This document shows positions 54,144-62,256 of a stretch of DNA of 64,000 bases, piece after piece. Under the pieces are notes generated by a model, which ran no database searches, had not been told where the DNA came from, and saw nothing but the letters and a program-made list of their open reading frames with translations. Positions within the stretch are counted from its first letter, which is position 1; every line of letters begins with the position of its first letter. Location of the stretch: the NCBI RefSeq assembly GCF_022605525.1, contig NZ_JAKQYJ010000001.1:372001-436000 (forward strand). The letters run 5' to 3'. The stretch comes from Porphyrobacter sp. GA68 (GTDB taxonomy: Bacteria; Pseudomonadota; Alphaproteobacteria; Sphingomonadales; Sphingomonadaceae). A program made the position numbers and the translations under genes.

Positions 54144-55169
54144 TTAAATCCACCCTGCCAGTTCGCGGCGCGCCAGCCCTTCCAGCATCGCCATTCCCGC
54201 TTCTCCGGCGTTCAGGCACGACAGAACCGCATAATCTTCGCCGCCGGCCTCCTCGAACTGTTCGCGGCCCGCGATAGCCAACTCTTCCAGCGTTTCCACG
54301 CAATCCGCGGAAAAGCCCGGCGCCGCGACCGCCAGCCGCCGGGTGCCTTGCGCTGCTTCCGCCTTCAGGGTCGCGTCGGTGGCGGGCTCGAGCCACTTGG
54401 CAGGACCGAACCGCGACTGGAAAGTGGTCTGGATGCGCAATTCCGGCCGGTGCAGCATCTGGCCCAGCAGACGGGCGGTTTTGCGGCAGTGACAATGGTA
54501 CGGATCGCCCTGGTGCAGGGTTCGCTCGGGCATGCCGTGAAAGCTCAGCAACAGCACTTCGGGAGCGAAGGGCAACACATCGAGCTGCTGCGACAGATCC
54601 TGTGCCAGCGCGTTCAGATACAGCGGATCGTCGTGGTACGGCGGCAACGTCCTGAGCGTCGGCTGCCAACGCATTTTTCGCAAGCTATCCGCAGCCTTGT
54701 CCACAGCCGTCGCGGTGGTGGCCGCGCAATATTGGGGGTAGAGCGGCGCCAGCAGAATACGCTCGCACCCTTCCTCTTTCATGGCTGACAGGCGGCTGGC
54801 AATGGACGGATTGCCATATCTCATCGCGTAGTCGACCAGAACGCCGTCGGGCGCCAGCCGTTCGCCCAGCCGGAGCGCCTGCTCGCGCGTGATCGCCGCC
54901 AGTGGGGAGCCGTGTTCGGTCCACACCTTGCGATATGCTGCGGCGGATTTGCGCGGCCGCACGTTCAGGATGATGCCGCGCAGGATGGGTTGCCAGGCGA
55001 TCTGCGGTATCTCGATCACCCGCGGATCGGACAGGAATTCGGCAAGGTAGCGTTTTACGGCCGTGGGACTTGCCGCATCAGGAGTGCCCAGGTTGACCAG
55101 CAGCACGCCTACCTTGCCCGAACGCACGGCCGGATGTTCGCCGGGCAAACGCTGTTCCTGCCACGTCAT
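54144..55169 (-). CDS. hemH: Ferrochelatase
   Basis: 341 residues. It inserts Fe(II) into protoporphyrin IX to make protoheme. GVLLVNLGTPDAASPTAVKRYL opens the domain; the metal-binding His is in LLLSFHGMPERTL and the late acidic residue in APGFSADCVETLEEL. TTFQSRFGPAKWLEP is the porphyrin-side signature. ATG at 55169 overlaps the molybdoenzyme stop in ATGA. It is followed 43 bases later by the P450, a heme enzyme. Confidence 0.94.
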   Translation of the reverse strand: MTWQEQRLPGEHPAVRSGKVGVLLVNLGTPDAASPTAVKRYLAEFLSDPRVIEIPQIAWQPILRGIILNVRPRKSAAAYRKVWTEHGSPLAAITREQALRLGERLAPDGVLVDYAMRYGNPSIASRLSAMKEEGCERILLAPLYPQYCAATTATAVDKAADSLRKMRWQPTLRTLPPYHDDPLYLNALAQDLSQQLDVLPFAPEVLLLSFHGMPERTLHQGDPYHCHCRKTARLLGQMLHRPELRIQTTFQSRFGPAKWLEPATDATLKAEAAQGTRRLAVAAPGFSADCVETLEELAIAGREQFEEAGGEDYAVLSCLNAGEAGMAMLEGLARRELAGWI

Positions 55170-57484
55170 GACCGGCTGTCCCACAGGGGCAGGCTGCGCA
55201 GCCGCTGTCCGGTGGCGGAGAACACGGCGTTGGCGATCGCCGGCGGGGCGACGGCGACGCCCAGTTCCCCCGGATCGAACGGCGGCAGGTCGGTTTGATC
55301 AATGAACTGGAGCATGATTTCGGGGCTTTGTGCGAGAGAGGGGATCTTCAGCGCGGCCAGACGGTCGGTCGCGGGCAGCCCTTCGTCATAGCGCGCTGCA
55401 GCGCCGAGCGCCATTGCCATGCCGAAGATCAGCCCGCCTTCGATCTGCTGGCGGACGATGTCGGGGTTGATGATCCGGCCGACATCAACGGCAGCAATCA
55501 GCCGGCGCACCTGCACGGTTCCTTCGCCCGCCTGCACCTCGGCGATGCAGGCGATGCAGCCGGTGGCCGGCTGATCCTGCATGACGGGCAACGACATCCG
55601 CACGCAGGCAAGCCCCTGTCCGCTGTTCCGCTGCCCGCCATCCCAGTTGGCCATGTTCGCAACCGTCAGCAGGCAGGCAGCCAGGCGCGGTTCCCCGCCC
55701 AGCATGGCGACGCGGTACGACAGCGGTTCCACGTTCGCCGCCGCCGCCAGTTCATCGACGAAGCATTCGGTGCAGAAGGCGGTTACCGCAGCCCCGTTGC
55801 CGCGCAGCCTGCCGGTGGGCAGCGGCAATGCGACGGGCACGTGTTCCACTGCGGCCTGACTGATCGCGTAGGGCGGCAGCGCGCCTTCCAGAGCCAGCGG
55901 ATCGCTGACCCCCTGCGCCGCCTCGATCGCGGCCTCGGCAGTGTAGTTGTCAAACAGGCGATGCCCTGTTTCGCGCATCCATGGCGGCGCGGCGTAGCGC
56001 GCATGGAAGCGGCCGATGCGCGCGCCGCCACCGGCGCGGGTCGCCGACAGCCGGGCGTGAACGGGCGCGCGGGGCGGCAGGGCCAGCATCTCCTGCCGGC
56101 GCGGCCACGTCAATTGCACGGGCCGGCCGACCTGGCTGGCGATCACCGCGACTTCGATCGCGTGGGTGTGATCAAGCCGGGCATCGAAACTGCCGCCGGC
56201 GAAAACGGGGTAAAGCACGGCATCGGCAGGCGAAAGTCCCACCGCCTTGGCCGCCGCCGCGAGGGCCGCGCCCGGCGCCTGGGCCGCCATCCAGAGTTCC
56301 AGCCGCCCGTTCGCGAGGCGCGCGGTGGCACTGGCGGTTTCAATGGCCGCATGAACGGCGGGGGCGATGCGGTAAGTCGCGGTCTGTTCCGCCCCATCGC
56401 CGGGTGTGAACGGTTCGCCAGACCGGGCGACAACCTCGCCTTCGCTGGCCAGCGCTTTCTCCAGCGTCCGGTGCATGGCCGCGCTATCGGCGGGCACTGC
56501 TCCGGCAAAGCGCGGGCGCATTGCGTCAAGCGCGCGTTCCGCCGCCCACCAGGTGTCCGCCACCGCCGCAAGCCAGCGGCGCGACTGCACCACCTGCACG
56601 AGCCCCGGGATTTCGCCCGCCGCCCCTGCGTCGAATGCTGCCAGCCGCGTCCGTCCGGGCGGCCCGTGGCGGATCGAGGCGAACAGCATGTTCGGCAGGC
56701 GGACGTCGCCGGCAAACAGGGCGGCCCCGGTAACCTTCGCCGGCAGATCGAGCCGGGGATAGCGGATGACTGCGGGATCGCCCGCAGCCTGCGGCGACAC
56801 GGGCGCCAGCGGCGGGGCGTCGGGCGGCGGCAGTTCCGCCGCCTCTGCCGCCAGCGCGCCGAACGGCAGGCTGCGCGCACCATGTACCACCCGGCCGGAC
56901 ACCACCCGGCACTCGGTCGCTGGCACTCCCCAGCGGCGGGCCGCAGCTTCGACCAGCATGGCCCGCGCAGTGGCGCCGGCCAGGCGGCATGGTTCTTCAT
57001 AGGCGGCCAGCGTGGTGCCCGCCGCCGTGGCGTTGAAGCCGGTGCGGCGGGCGAACCGCTGCGCCAGCCAGCTGTCCGCCTCTCCCGCCAGACCGGGGGC
57101 CATCGGCATCCACAGGGGTGCCCACGCGGCAGCGAGCGGCAGATTGGGGTATGCCCCGGCAGGGGGCGTGGGCTGCACCGCGACCAGCCGCCAATCCGCG
57201 CCCAGTTCCGTTGCCACGATCTGCGGCAGGATGGTGGTCACCCCCTGCCCCATCTCCAGTTGCGGCACCGCCACCGTCACGACGCCGTCGCGGCCAATCA
57301 TCAGCCATGCCCCGAACGCGTGCTCGCCGGGTCCGGGAACCAGCGGCGCGGCTTCGCTGCTAGGCCAGGCAAGCCAGCCGACCAGCAGTCCGCCGCCGAC
57401 CGCCGCGCCGGTCAGCAAGCCGCGGCGCGACACATGCGGCCCGCGGCGGCGGCTGTCAGCGTGCCTCAAACCTGATCCAGCCAT
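55166..57484 (-). CDS. Xanthine dehydrogenase-family molybdopterin-binding subunit (IorB-like)
   Basis: 772 residues. A Tat signal (SRRGLLTGAAVGGG at about 19-32) exports the folded protein. It resembles the beta subunit of isoquinoline 1-oxidoreductase: FGAWLMIGRDGVVTVAVPQLEMGQG opens the domain, PVFAGGSFDARLDH is a molybdopterin loop, and the C-terminal PGELGVAVAPPAIANAVFSATGQRLRSLPL corresponds to the conserved catalytic Glu loop, here shortened. The normal [2Fe-2S] alpha subunit is not next to it. ATG at 57484 overlaps the mrp end; it overlaps hemH by four bases. Confidence 0.85.
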   Translation of the reverse strand: MAGSGLRHADSRRRGPHVSRRGLLTGAAVGGGLLVGWLAWPSSEAAPLVPGPGEHAFGAWLMIGRDGVVTVAVPQLEMGQGVTTILPQIVATELGADWRLVAVQPTPPAGAYPNLPLAAAWAPLWMPMAPGLAGEADSWLAQRFARRTGFNATAAGTTLAAYEEPCRLAGATARAMLVEAAARRWGVPATECRVVSGRVVHGARSLPFGALAAEAAELPPPDAPPLAPVSPQAAGDPAVIRYPRLDLPAKVTGAALFAGDVRLPNMLFASIRHGPPGRTRLAAFDAGAAGEIPGLVQVVQSRRWLAAVADTWWAAERALDAMRPRFAGAVPADSAAMHRTLEKALASEGEVVARSGEPFTPGDGAEQTATYRIAPAVHAAIETASATARLANGRLELWMAAQAPGAALAAAAKAVGLSPADAVLYPVFAGGSFDARLDHTHAIEVAVIASQVGRPVQLTWPRRQEMLALPPRAPVHARLSATRAGGGARIGRFHARYAAPPWMRETGHRLFDNYTAEAAIEAAQGVSDPLALEGALPPYAISQAAVEHVPVALPLPTGRLRGNGAAVTAFCTECFVDELAAAANVEPLSYRVAMLGGEPRLAACLLTVANMANWDGGQRNSGQGLACVRMSLPVMQDQPATGCIACIAEVQAGEGTVQVRRLIAAVDVGRIINPDIVRQQIEGGLIFGMAMALGAAARYDEGLPATDRLAALKIPSLAQSPEIMLQFIDQTDLPPFDPGELGVAVAPPAIANAVFSATGQRLRSLPLWDSRS

Positions 57485-58425
57485 TCACCCAGCCTTGTCG
57501 CTATCGCGGCGAAGGCGGCGGCTTCCGCCCCATCCTGCGCTGCGGGTGGGGCGCCCTTGTCGCTGGCTTCGCGGATCGCGGGAACCAGCGGAACCCGGCC
57601 CAAAAACGGCAGGTCCATGCGCCGCGCCGCTGCCTCGATCCCGCCGCGCCCGAACGGATCGCTTTCTTCTCCGCAATGCGGGCAGATGTAGCCGGCCATG
57701 TTCTCAACCAGCCCGATGACCGGCACACCCGCCTGTTCCAGCAGTTGCCCGGCCCGCGCGGCGTCGATCAGCGCCAGATCCTGCGGAGTGGACACGATCA
57801 CCGCCCCGTCGGGCCGAAACTTCTGCAGCATGGAGATCTGCACGTCGCCGGTGCCCGGCGGAAGGTCCACCAGCAGCAGGTCCGTATCACCCCACTGCGC
57901 ATCGAACAGCTGCGCCAGTGCCTTGCCCGCCATCGGTCCGCGCCAGGCTATCGCCCGGCCGGGCGCGATCAGGTGCCCCATGGACAGCACCGGCACACCC
58001 CAGCGGCTGGGTACGGGCACCAGCCGTTCCCCCTGGCTTTCCGGCTTGGCACTGGCCGTGCCGAGCAGCATCGGCTGCGACGGGCCGTAGATGTCCGCGT
58101 CGACCACCCCGACCCGCCGGCCGCTGCGCGCGAGCGCGACGGCAAGGTTGGTGGTCAGGGTTGATTTGCCCACCCCGCCCTTGCCCGAGCCGATCGCGAT
58201 CATGCGCCGGCGCGGCTTTTCCGCCGTGAGGGCAACGTGCACTTCGGTCACGCCCGGCTGCTGCGCAAGGCGTGCTTTGTAATCCTGCTCCAGTGCCTGA
58301 TGTTCAGCCGCCGGCAGGCCCGATGCATCCGCCACCAGAACGAGGCGGCCGCCGGTCTGGCGCAGGGATTGCAGGCGGCGGGCGAGCTCGGGCGGCAGAG
58401 CGCGGATGAGGGGATGGTCGTGCAT
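57466..58425 (-). CDS. mrp: Mrp/NBP35-type iron-sulfur carrier ATPase
   Basis: 319 residues. An N-terminal short MIP18-like domain (about 1-65, here degenerate) precedes the deviant Walker A IGSGKGGVGKSTLTTN. VDADIYGPSQP and LLLVDLPPGTGD follow, and the cluster-binding CPHC is in ENMAGYICPHCGEES. It carries and delivers [4Fe-4S] clusters. ATG at 58425. It overlaps the molybdoenzyme start by 19 bases, so it leads an operon mrp, IorB-like, hemH and perhaps P450. Confidence 0.92.
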   Translation of the reverse strand: MHDHPLIRALPPELARRLQSLRQTGGRLVLVADASGLPAAEHQALEQDYKARLAQQPGVTEVHVALTAEKPRRRMIAIGSGKGGVGKSTLTTNLAVALARSGRRVGVVDADIYGPSQPMLLGTASAKPESQGERLVPVPSRWGVPVLSMGHLIAPGRAIAWRGPMAGKALAQLFDAQWGDTDLLLVDLPPGTGDVQISMLQKFRPDGAVIVSTPQDLALIDAARAGQLLEQAGVPVIGLVENMAGYICPHCGEESDPFGRGGIEAAARRMDLPFLGRVPLVPAIREASDKGAPPAAQDGAEAAAFAAIATRLGEWLDQV

Positions 58426-58468
58426 GTCTGCCGGCGTCCTCTAGCAGCAAAAACTCAAAGCCAACCCC

Positions 58469-58504
58469 TGTTTTTCTGCAAGATGATTACCTATACTCGG
58501 CCCA
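58469..58504 (+). promoter_or_regulatory. Candidate hflK promoter, possibly leaderless
   Basis: TATACT at 58492-58497 is a near-perfect -10 box; the -35 region (TGTTTT at about 58469) is poor. An RNA start seven bases beyond the -10 box would fall on the A of the hflK ATG at 58504. There is no ribosome-binding site upstream of that ATG, consistent with a leaderless message. Confidence 0.45.
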
Positions 58505-59667
58505 TGAACTTCATGGACGGGATCGGCCGGTCCATCGCGCTGGCGATGGCGGGCAAGCGCAACCCCTGGGGCAAGCCTGGCGAGGGCAGCGACGGCGCGA
58601 AAGGTGACAAGCCGGCCGGCGATGCCGGCGGCGGGCCGCGCAACCCTTGGCTGCCGGGCGGGACCGGGGGCGAGCCGCCGCGCCGCTCTGCCTCGATCGA
58701 GGATCTGTTCAAGAACCGGGGACCGGAAGGTCCGCGGCGGATCGGCGGAGGTGGCGGTGGCGGGCCGGCCGGTCCCGGTTTCCGCCTGCCGCAGCGCGCC
58801 GATGGGAAGAGCTGGGTGCCCGTCATCCTGATGGCCGGCGCGGGCCTGTGGATCATCCTTACCAGCGTTCATCAGGTGGAACCCAAGGAACAGGGTATTG
58901 TGACCACCTTTGGTACCTATACCCGCACCATGGGCCCGGGCATCAACGTGACCCTGCCATGGCCGTTCCAGCAGGTGCAGGTGGTGGACGTGAACACGTT
59001 CCGGTCCGAACGGGTGCCCGGCACGGACGCGGAAAAGTTGATCCTGACCGGCGACCAGAACCTGGTCGACCTATCCTATCTCGTGCGGTGGAATATCAGC
59101 GACCTTAAACAGTTCCAGTTCCAGCTTGCCGAGCCGGAGGAAACGGTTCGCGAAGTGGCCGAATCTGCGATGCGCGCGGCGGTCGCGGAACACGAACTGG
59201 ATTACGTTCTGTCCGGCGCGGGCCGCGCCGATATCGAACAGCAGGTGCGACAGCGGATGCAGGACCTGCTCAACGCCTATCGCGCGGGTATCGCCGTACA
59301 GGGTATCGAGATCGAGAAAACGGACCCGCCCGCGCGGGTCGTGGAAGCGTTCAAGGACGTGTCGGCCGCGCAGCAGGACGCGGAAACCGACATCAACCGC
59401 GCCCGCGCCTATCAACAGCAGATGCTGGCCCGCGCGCAGGGTGACGCCACCGCATTCGACAAGATCTACGAAGAGTACCGCCTGGCGCCTGAAGTGACCC
59501 GGCGGCGCCTGTATTACGAAACCATGGAGAGCGTCCTGGCCAAAACGGACAAGACCGTGGTCGAGTCCAGCGGCGTCACGACCTATCTGCCGCTGGCTGA
59601 AGTTCAGCGCCGGTCACAGCGGCAGGCCGCGCCGGCGGTCACGCAGGGCGAAGGAGCAGCGCGATGA
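58504..59667 (+). CDS. hflK: HflK, modulator of FtsH
   Basis: 387 residues. A Gly/Pro-rich cytoplasmic N-terminus (GKRNPWGKPG, PRNPWLPGG), one membrane helix (about 104-122), then the SPFH domain: KEQGIVTTFGTYTRTMGPGINVTLPWPFQQVQVV. AEHELDYVLSGAGRADIEQQVRQRMQ and a late helix follow. HflK and HflC form a large membrane ring around FtsH. ATG at 58504 starts MNFMDGIGRS; ATG 58483 is an in-frame alternative. It overlaps hflC in ATGA. Confidence 0.95.
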   Translation: MNFMDGIGRSIALAMAGKRNPWGKPGEGSDGAKGDKPAGDAGGGPRNPWLPGGTGGEPPRRSASIEDLFKNRGPEGPRRIGGGGGGGPAGPGFRLPQRADGKSWVPVILMAGAGLWIILTSVHQVEPKEQGIVTTFGTYTRTMGPGINVTLPWPFQQVQVVDVNTFRSERVPGTDAEKLILTGDQNLVDLSYLVRWNISDLKQFQFQLAEPEETVREVAESAMRAAVAEHELDYVLSGAGRADIEQQVRQRMQDLLNAYRAGIAVQGIEIEKTDPPARVVEAFKDVSAAQQDAETDINRARAYQQQMLARAQGDATAFDKIYEEYRLAPEVTRRRLYYETMESVLAKTDKTVVESSGVTTYLPLAEVQRRSQRQAAPAVTQGEGAAR

Positions 59668-60509
59668 CCGCCGTGTGGGACCGGTTCAAGCTGGTCATCA
59701 TCGCCCTCGCCGTGCTGGCAGTGGCGATCGTGTCATTCTTTTTCGTCGTGCCGGAAACGCAGCAGGCGGTGATCGTCCGCGGTGGCCAGGCAATCGGCAC
59801 CGTCAACCGCTTCAAGCCGAACGAGCCGTTCGGACAGACCGGCGCGGGCATCTGGTACCGCGTTCCCTTCCTCGATCAGGTGCAGTTCGTCGACCGGCGG
59901 GTGCTCGACCTCGACATGGACCGGCAACAGGTGCTGTCCAACGATCAGCAGCGGCTGCAGGTCGATGCCTACGCCCGATTCCGCATCATCGACCCCGTGC
60001 TGATGGTGGAACGGGCCGGCAACACCGAAAACGTCGTGCTGCAGTTGCAGCCCATCCTGACGTCCGTGCTGCGCCAGGAGCTTGGCCGGCGGCCGTTTGC
60101 GGCGCTGCTGACGGCAGAGCGCGGTGACGCGATGGCCAACATCCGCACGGCGCTGGACCGGCAGGCGCGGCAATACGGGGCACAGATCATCGACGTCCGC
60201 ATCAAGCGGGCCGACCTGCCCGAAGGCACCCCGCTGGAAGCGGCGTTCGTGCGCATGGAAACGGATCGTACCCAGGAGGCCGAAACGATCCGCGCGCAGG
60301 GGCGCAAGAACGCCCAGATCATCCGTGCCGAGGCAGAAGCAGACGCCGCGCGCACCTATGCCGCCGCCTATGGCAAGGATCCGGAGTTCTATGACTTCTA
60401 CCGCGCCATGGAAAGCTATCGCCGGACGTTCGAGAACGGACAGGCCGACAGCAGCGTGATCCTGTCGCCGGACAATGAATACCTGCGCCAGTTCCGCGGA
60501 CAGAGATGA
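59664..60509 (+). CDS. hflC: HflC, modulator of FtsH
   Basis: 281 residues. One N-terminal membrane helix (about 9-28) precedes the SPFH domain (ETQQAVIVRGGQAIG, GIWYRVPFLDQVQFVDRRVLDLDMD). The ERGDAMANIRTALDRQARQYGAQIIDVRIKRADLPEGT segment is typical of HflC, as is the Ala/Glu-rich helix near the end. It pairs with HflK, coupled by ATGA. ATG at 59664. Its FtsH partner is also in this window. Confidence 0.95.
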   Translation: MTAVWDRFKLVIIALAVLAVAIVSFFFVVPETQQAVIVRGGQAIGTVNRFKPNEPFGQTGAGIWYRVPFLDQVQFVDRRVLDLDMDRQQVLSNDQQRLQVDAYARFRIIDPVLMVERAGNTENVVLQLQPILTSVLRQELGRRPFAALLTAERGDAMANIRTALDRQARQYGAQIIDVRIKRADLPEGTPLEAAFVRMETDRTQEAETIRAQGRKNAQIIRAEAEADAARTYAAAYGKDPEFYDFYRAMESYRRTFENGQADSSVILSPDNEYLRQFRGQR

Positions 60510-60542
60510 CCGGACAGAGTAGCACCGCACGACGCCACGACC

Positions 60543-60568
60543 GGAACGCCTGCCGCGCTCCGGTTGTT
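60543..60568 (+). promoter_or_regulatory. Possible EcfG-type promoter of the DegP-type protease gene
   Basis: GGAAC (60543-60547) is followed after 17 bases by TGTT (60565-60568), a one-mismatch match to GGAAC-N16/17-CGTT. The leader to the GTG would be about 80 bases. An overlapping hairpin CCGGTT-GTTCAA-AACCGG at 60560-60577 may instead end hflC transcription. Confidence 0.3.
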
Positions 60569-60657
60569 CAAAACCGGTTCAGTGCTGCAAACGCAGTATG
60601 TCAGTCCCAGACGGCCCATTGAAACCGGCTGCTGTTCAGAACGAGAGGTAATCCCAC

Positions 60658-62196
60658 GTGCGACTTGCTTACGGTATAACTGCGGCTCTGCTGACCGGCG
60701 GGGCCACCCTGTCGCTTGTGACCGGCCACCCCGCCGGCGCTCAGATGGCGCAGAACGACGATGCGCAGATGAGCCGCGTAGTGCCGCGTGCCGGCGCGCC
60801 GGCAAGTTTTGCGGAACTGACGGCGCAACTGCAACCCGCTGTGGTCAACATCTCGACGCGGCAGCGGGTTGAGGTAGGCAGCACCGATCCGTTTGCCGGC
60901 ACACCGCTGGAAGGGATGTTCAACCAGCGTCGCGGGCGACAGCCGCAACAGCCGCAGACGCGGCAGGCGCAGTCGCTGGGATCGGGCTTCATCATCTCCG
61001 CCGATGGAGTGGTGGTGACAAACAACCATGTCATCAACCCGCCGGGTACGCGATCGACCCTGGAAAGCGTGACGGTCACGCTGGAAGATGGCACCGAATA
61101 CGAGGCCGAAGTGCTGGGCGCTGACGAAGCGTCCGACCTTGCCGTTCTCAAGATCAACCGCCGGGAGGCTTTCCCGTTCGTCCGGTTTGGCGACTCCAGC
61201 CAAGCCAGGGTGGGCGACTGGGTCATCGCCATCGGCAATCCGTTTGGTCTCAGCGGTTCTGTCACCAGCGGCATCGTGTCGGCGGTTTACCGTAACACCG
61301 GACAAGGTGGCGCGTACGACCGTTACCTGCAGACTGACGCCGCCATCAACCGCGGCAATTCCGGCGGCCCGCTGTTCGACATGCAAGGCAACGTTATCGG
61401 CATCAACAACGCCATCTTCTCGCCATCCGGCGGCAGCGTTGGTCTCGGCTTTGCCATTCCGGCAGAGATCGCGGCGCCGATCGTTCAGCAGTTGAGACTG
61501 GGCCAGGATATCCAGCGCGGCTATCTTGGCGTTTCGATTCAGCCGGTCGCGGGTGATCTGGCGGACGCCCTCGGCCTGCCTCAGAACCGGGGCGAATTCA
61601 TCCAGTCGGTCGTGCCGGGCGAAGCGGCCGATCGCGCCGGATTGCGTGCAGGCGACGTCGTCATTTCGGTGAATGATCAGCCGATTACCAACAACCAGAC
61701 GCTGTCATTCCTGGTGGCCAACATCCGTCCCGGTCAGCGGGTGCCGGTGGAACTGATCCGAAACGGCGACCGACGCCGGGTCAACGTTGAGGTGGGCCGG
61801 CGCCCGTCGGAAGAGCAGCTGCGCCAGAGCCAGCAGGGGTTTGGCCCGGAAAATCAGGATCAGATACCCCAGAGCGGGGGAGCCGAGACCGACATGACGC
61901 GCGGCAGCACCGGCCTCAGCGTGCTGCCGCTCAATCCTCAGATAAGACAGCAGCTCGGGCTTGACCCGGACGTGAACGGACTTGTGATTGCCGGGGTCGA
62001 CCCCAGTAGCGACGCGGCAGCCAAGGGGCTTCAACGCGGCGACGTGATCCTTGCGGTGAGCGAGCGTGCGGTTGGCTCAGTCGCAGATCTTGAAGCGGCA
62101 ATCCGGCAGGCTCGAGCGGCCAACCGGTCCGCAGTGCTCCTGCGGGTGCAGCGCAGCGGGCGGCCGCCGCAGTCGGTAGCCATCCGGCTCAGATGA
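60658..62196 (+). CDS. degP: Do/DegP-family periplasmic serine protease
   Basis: 512 residues: a signal peptide (cut after PAGAQ), a trypsin-like domain with H124 (TNNHV), D160 (EASDLAVLK) and S235 (RGNSGGPLF), and two PDZ domains (about 275-370 and 415-510). A Gln/Arg-rich spacer lies near 90-105. It degrades or refolds damaged envelope proteins. GTG at 60658 follows GAGAGG at suitable spacing; no ATG fits upstream. A strong terminator follows. It lies 148 bases beyond hflC, extending a proteostasis group. Confidence 0.94.
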   Translation: MRLAYGITAALLTGGATLSLVTGHPAGAQMAQNDDAQMSRVVPRAGAPASFAELTAQLQPAVVNISTRQRVEVGSTDPFAGTPLEGMFNQRRGRQPQQPQTRQAQSLGSGFIISADGVVVTNNHVINPPGTRSTLESVTVTLEDGTEYEAEVLGADEASDLAVLKINRREAFPFVRFGDSSQARVGDWVIAIGNPFGLSGSVTSGIVSAVYRNTGQGGAYDRYLQTDAAINRGNSGGPLFDMQGNVIGINNAIFSPSGGSVGLGFAIPAEIAAPIVQQLRLGQDIQRGYLGVSIQPVAGDLADALGLPQNRGEFIQSVVPGEAADRAGLRAGDVVISVNDQPITNNQTLSFLVANIRPGQRVPVELIRNGDRRRVNVEVGRRPSEEQLRQSQQGFGPENQDQIPQSGGAETDMTRGSTGLSVLPLNPQIRQQLGLDPDVNGLVIAGVDPSSDAAAKGLQRGDVILAVSERAVGSVADLEAAIRQARAANRSAVLLRVQRSGRPPQSVAIRLR

Positions 62197-62212
62197 TCCC
62201 TCATCACACATG

Positions 62213-62250
62213 AAAAAAGCCAGCGGACCACCCGGTTCGCTGGCTTTTTT
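62213..62250. terminator. Bidirectional intrinsic terminator
   Basis: A-run, stem GCCAGCG / CGCTGGC with a paired inner part, ACCC loop, then a six-T run; on the opposite strand the A-run gives a matching U-tract. It ends both degP (plus) and the penicillin-binding protein gene (minus). Confidence 0.92.
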
Positions 62251-62256
62251 GTGTCG

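Noticed and set aside
55295-57475. Long open frame antisense to the molybdoenzyme gene (726 codons)
   Set aside because: Stop-poor antisense frame caused by high GC. Its product is rich in Arg, Gln, His and Gly with no family motifs, while the opposite strand encodes a clear IorB-like enzyme.
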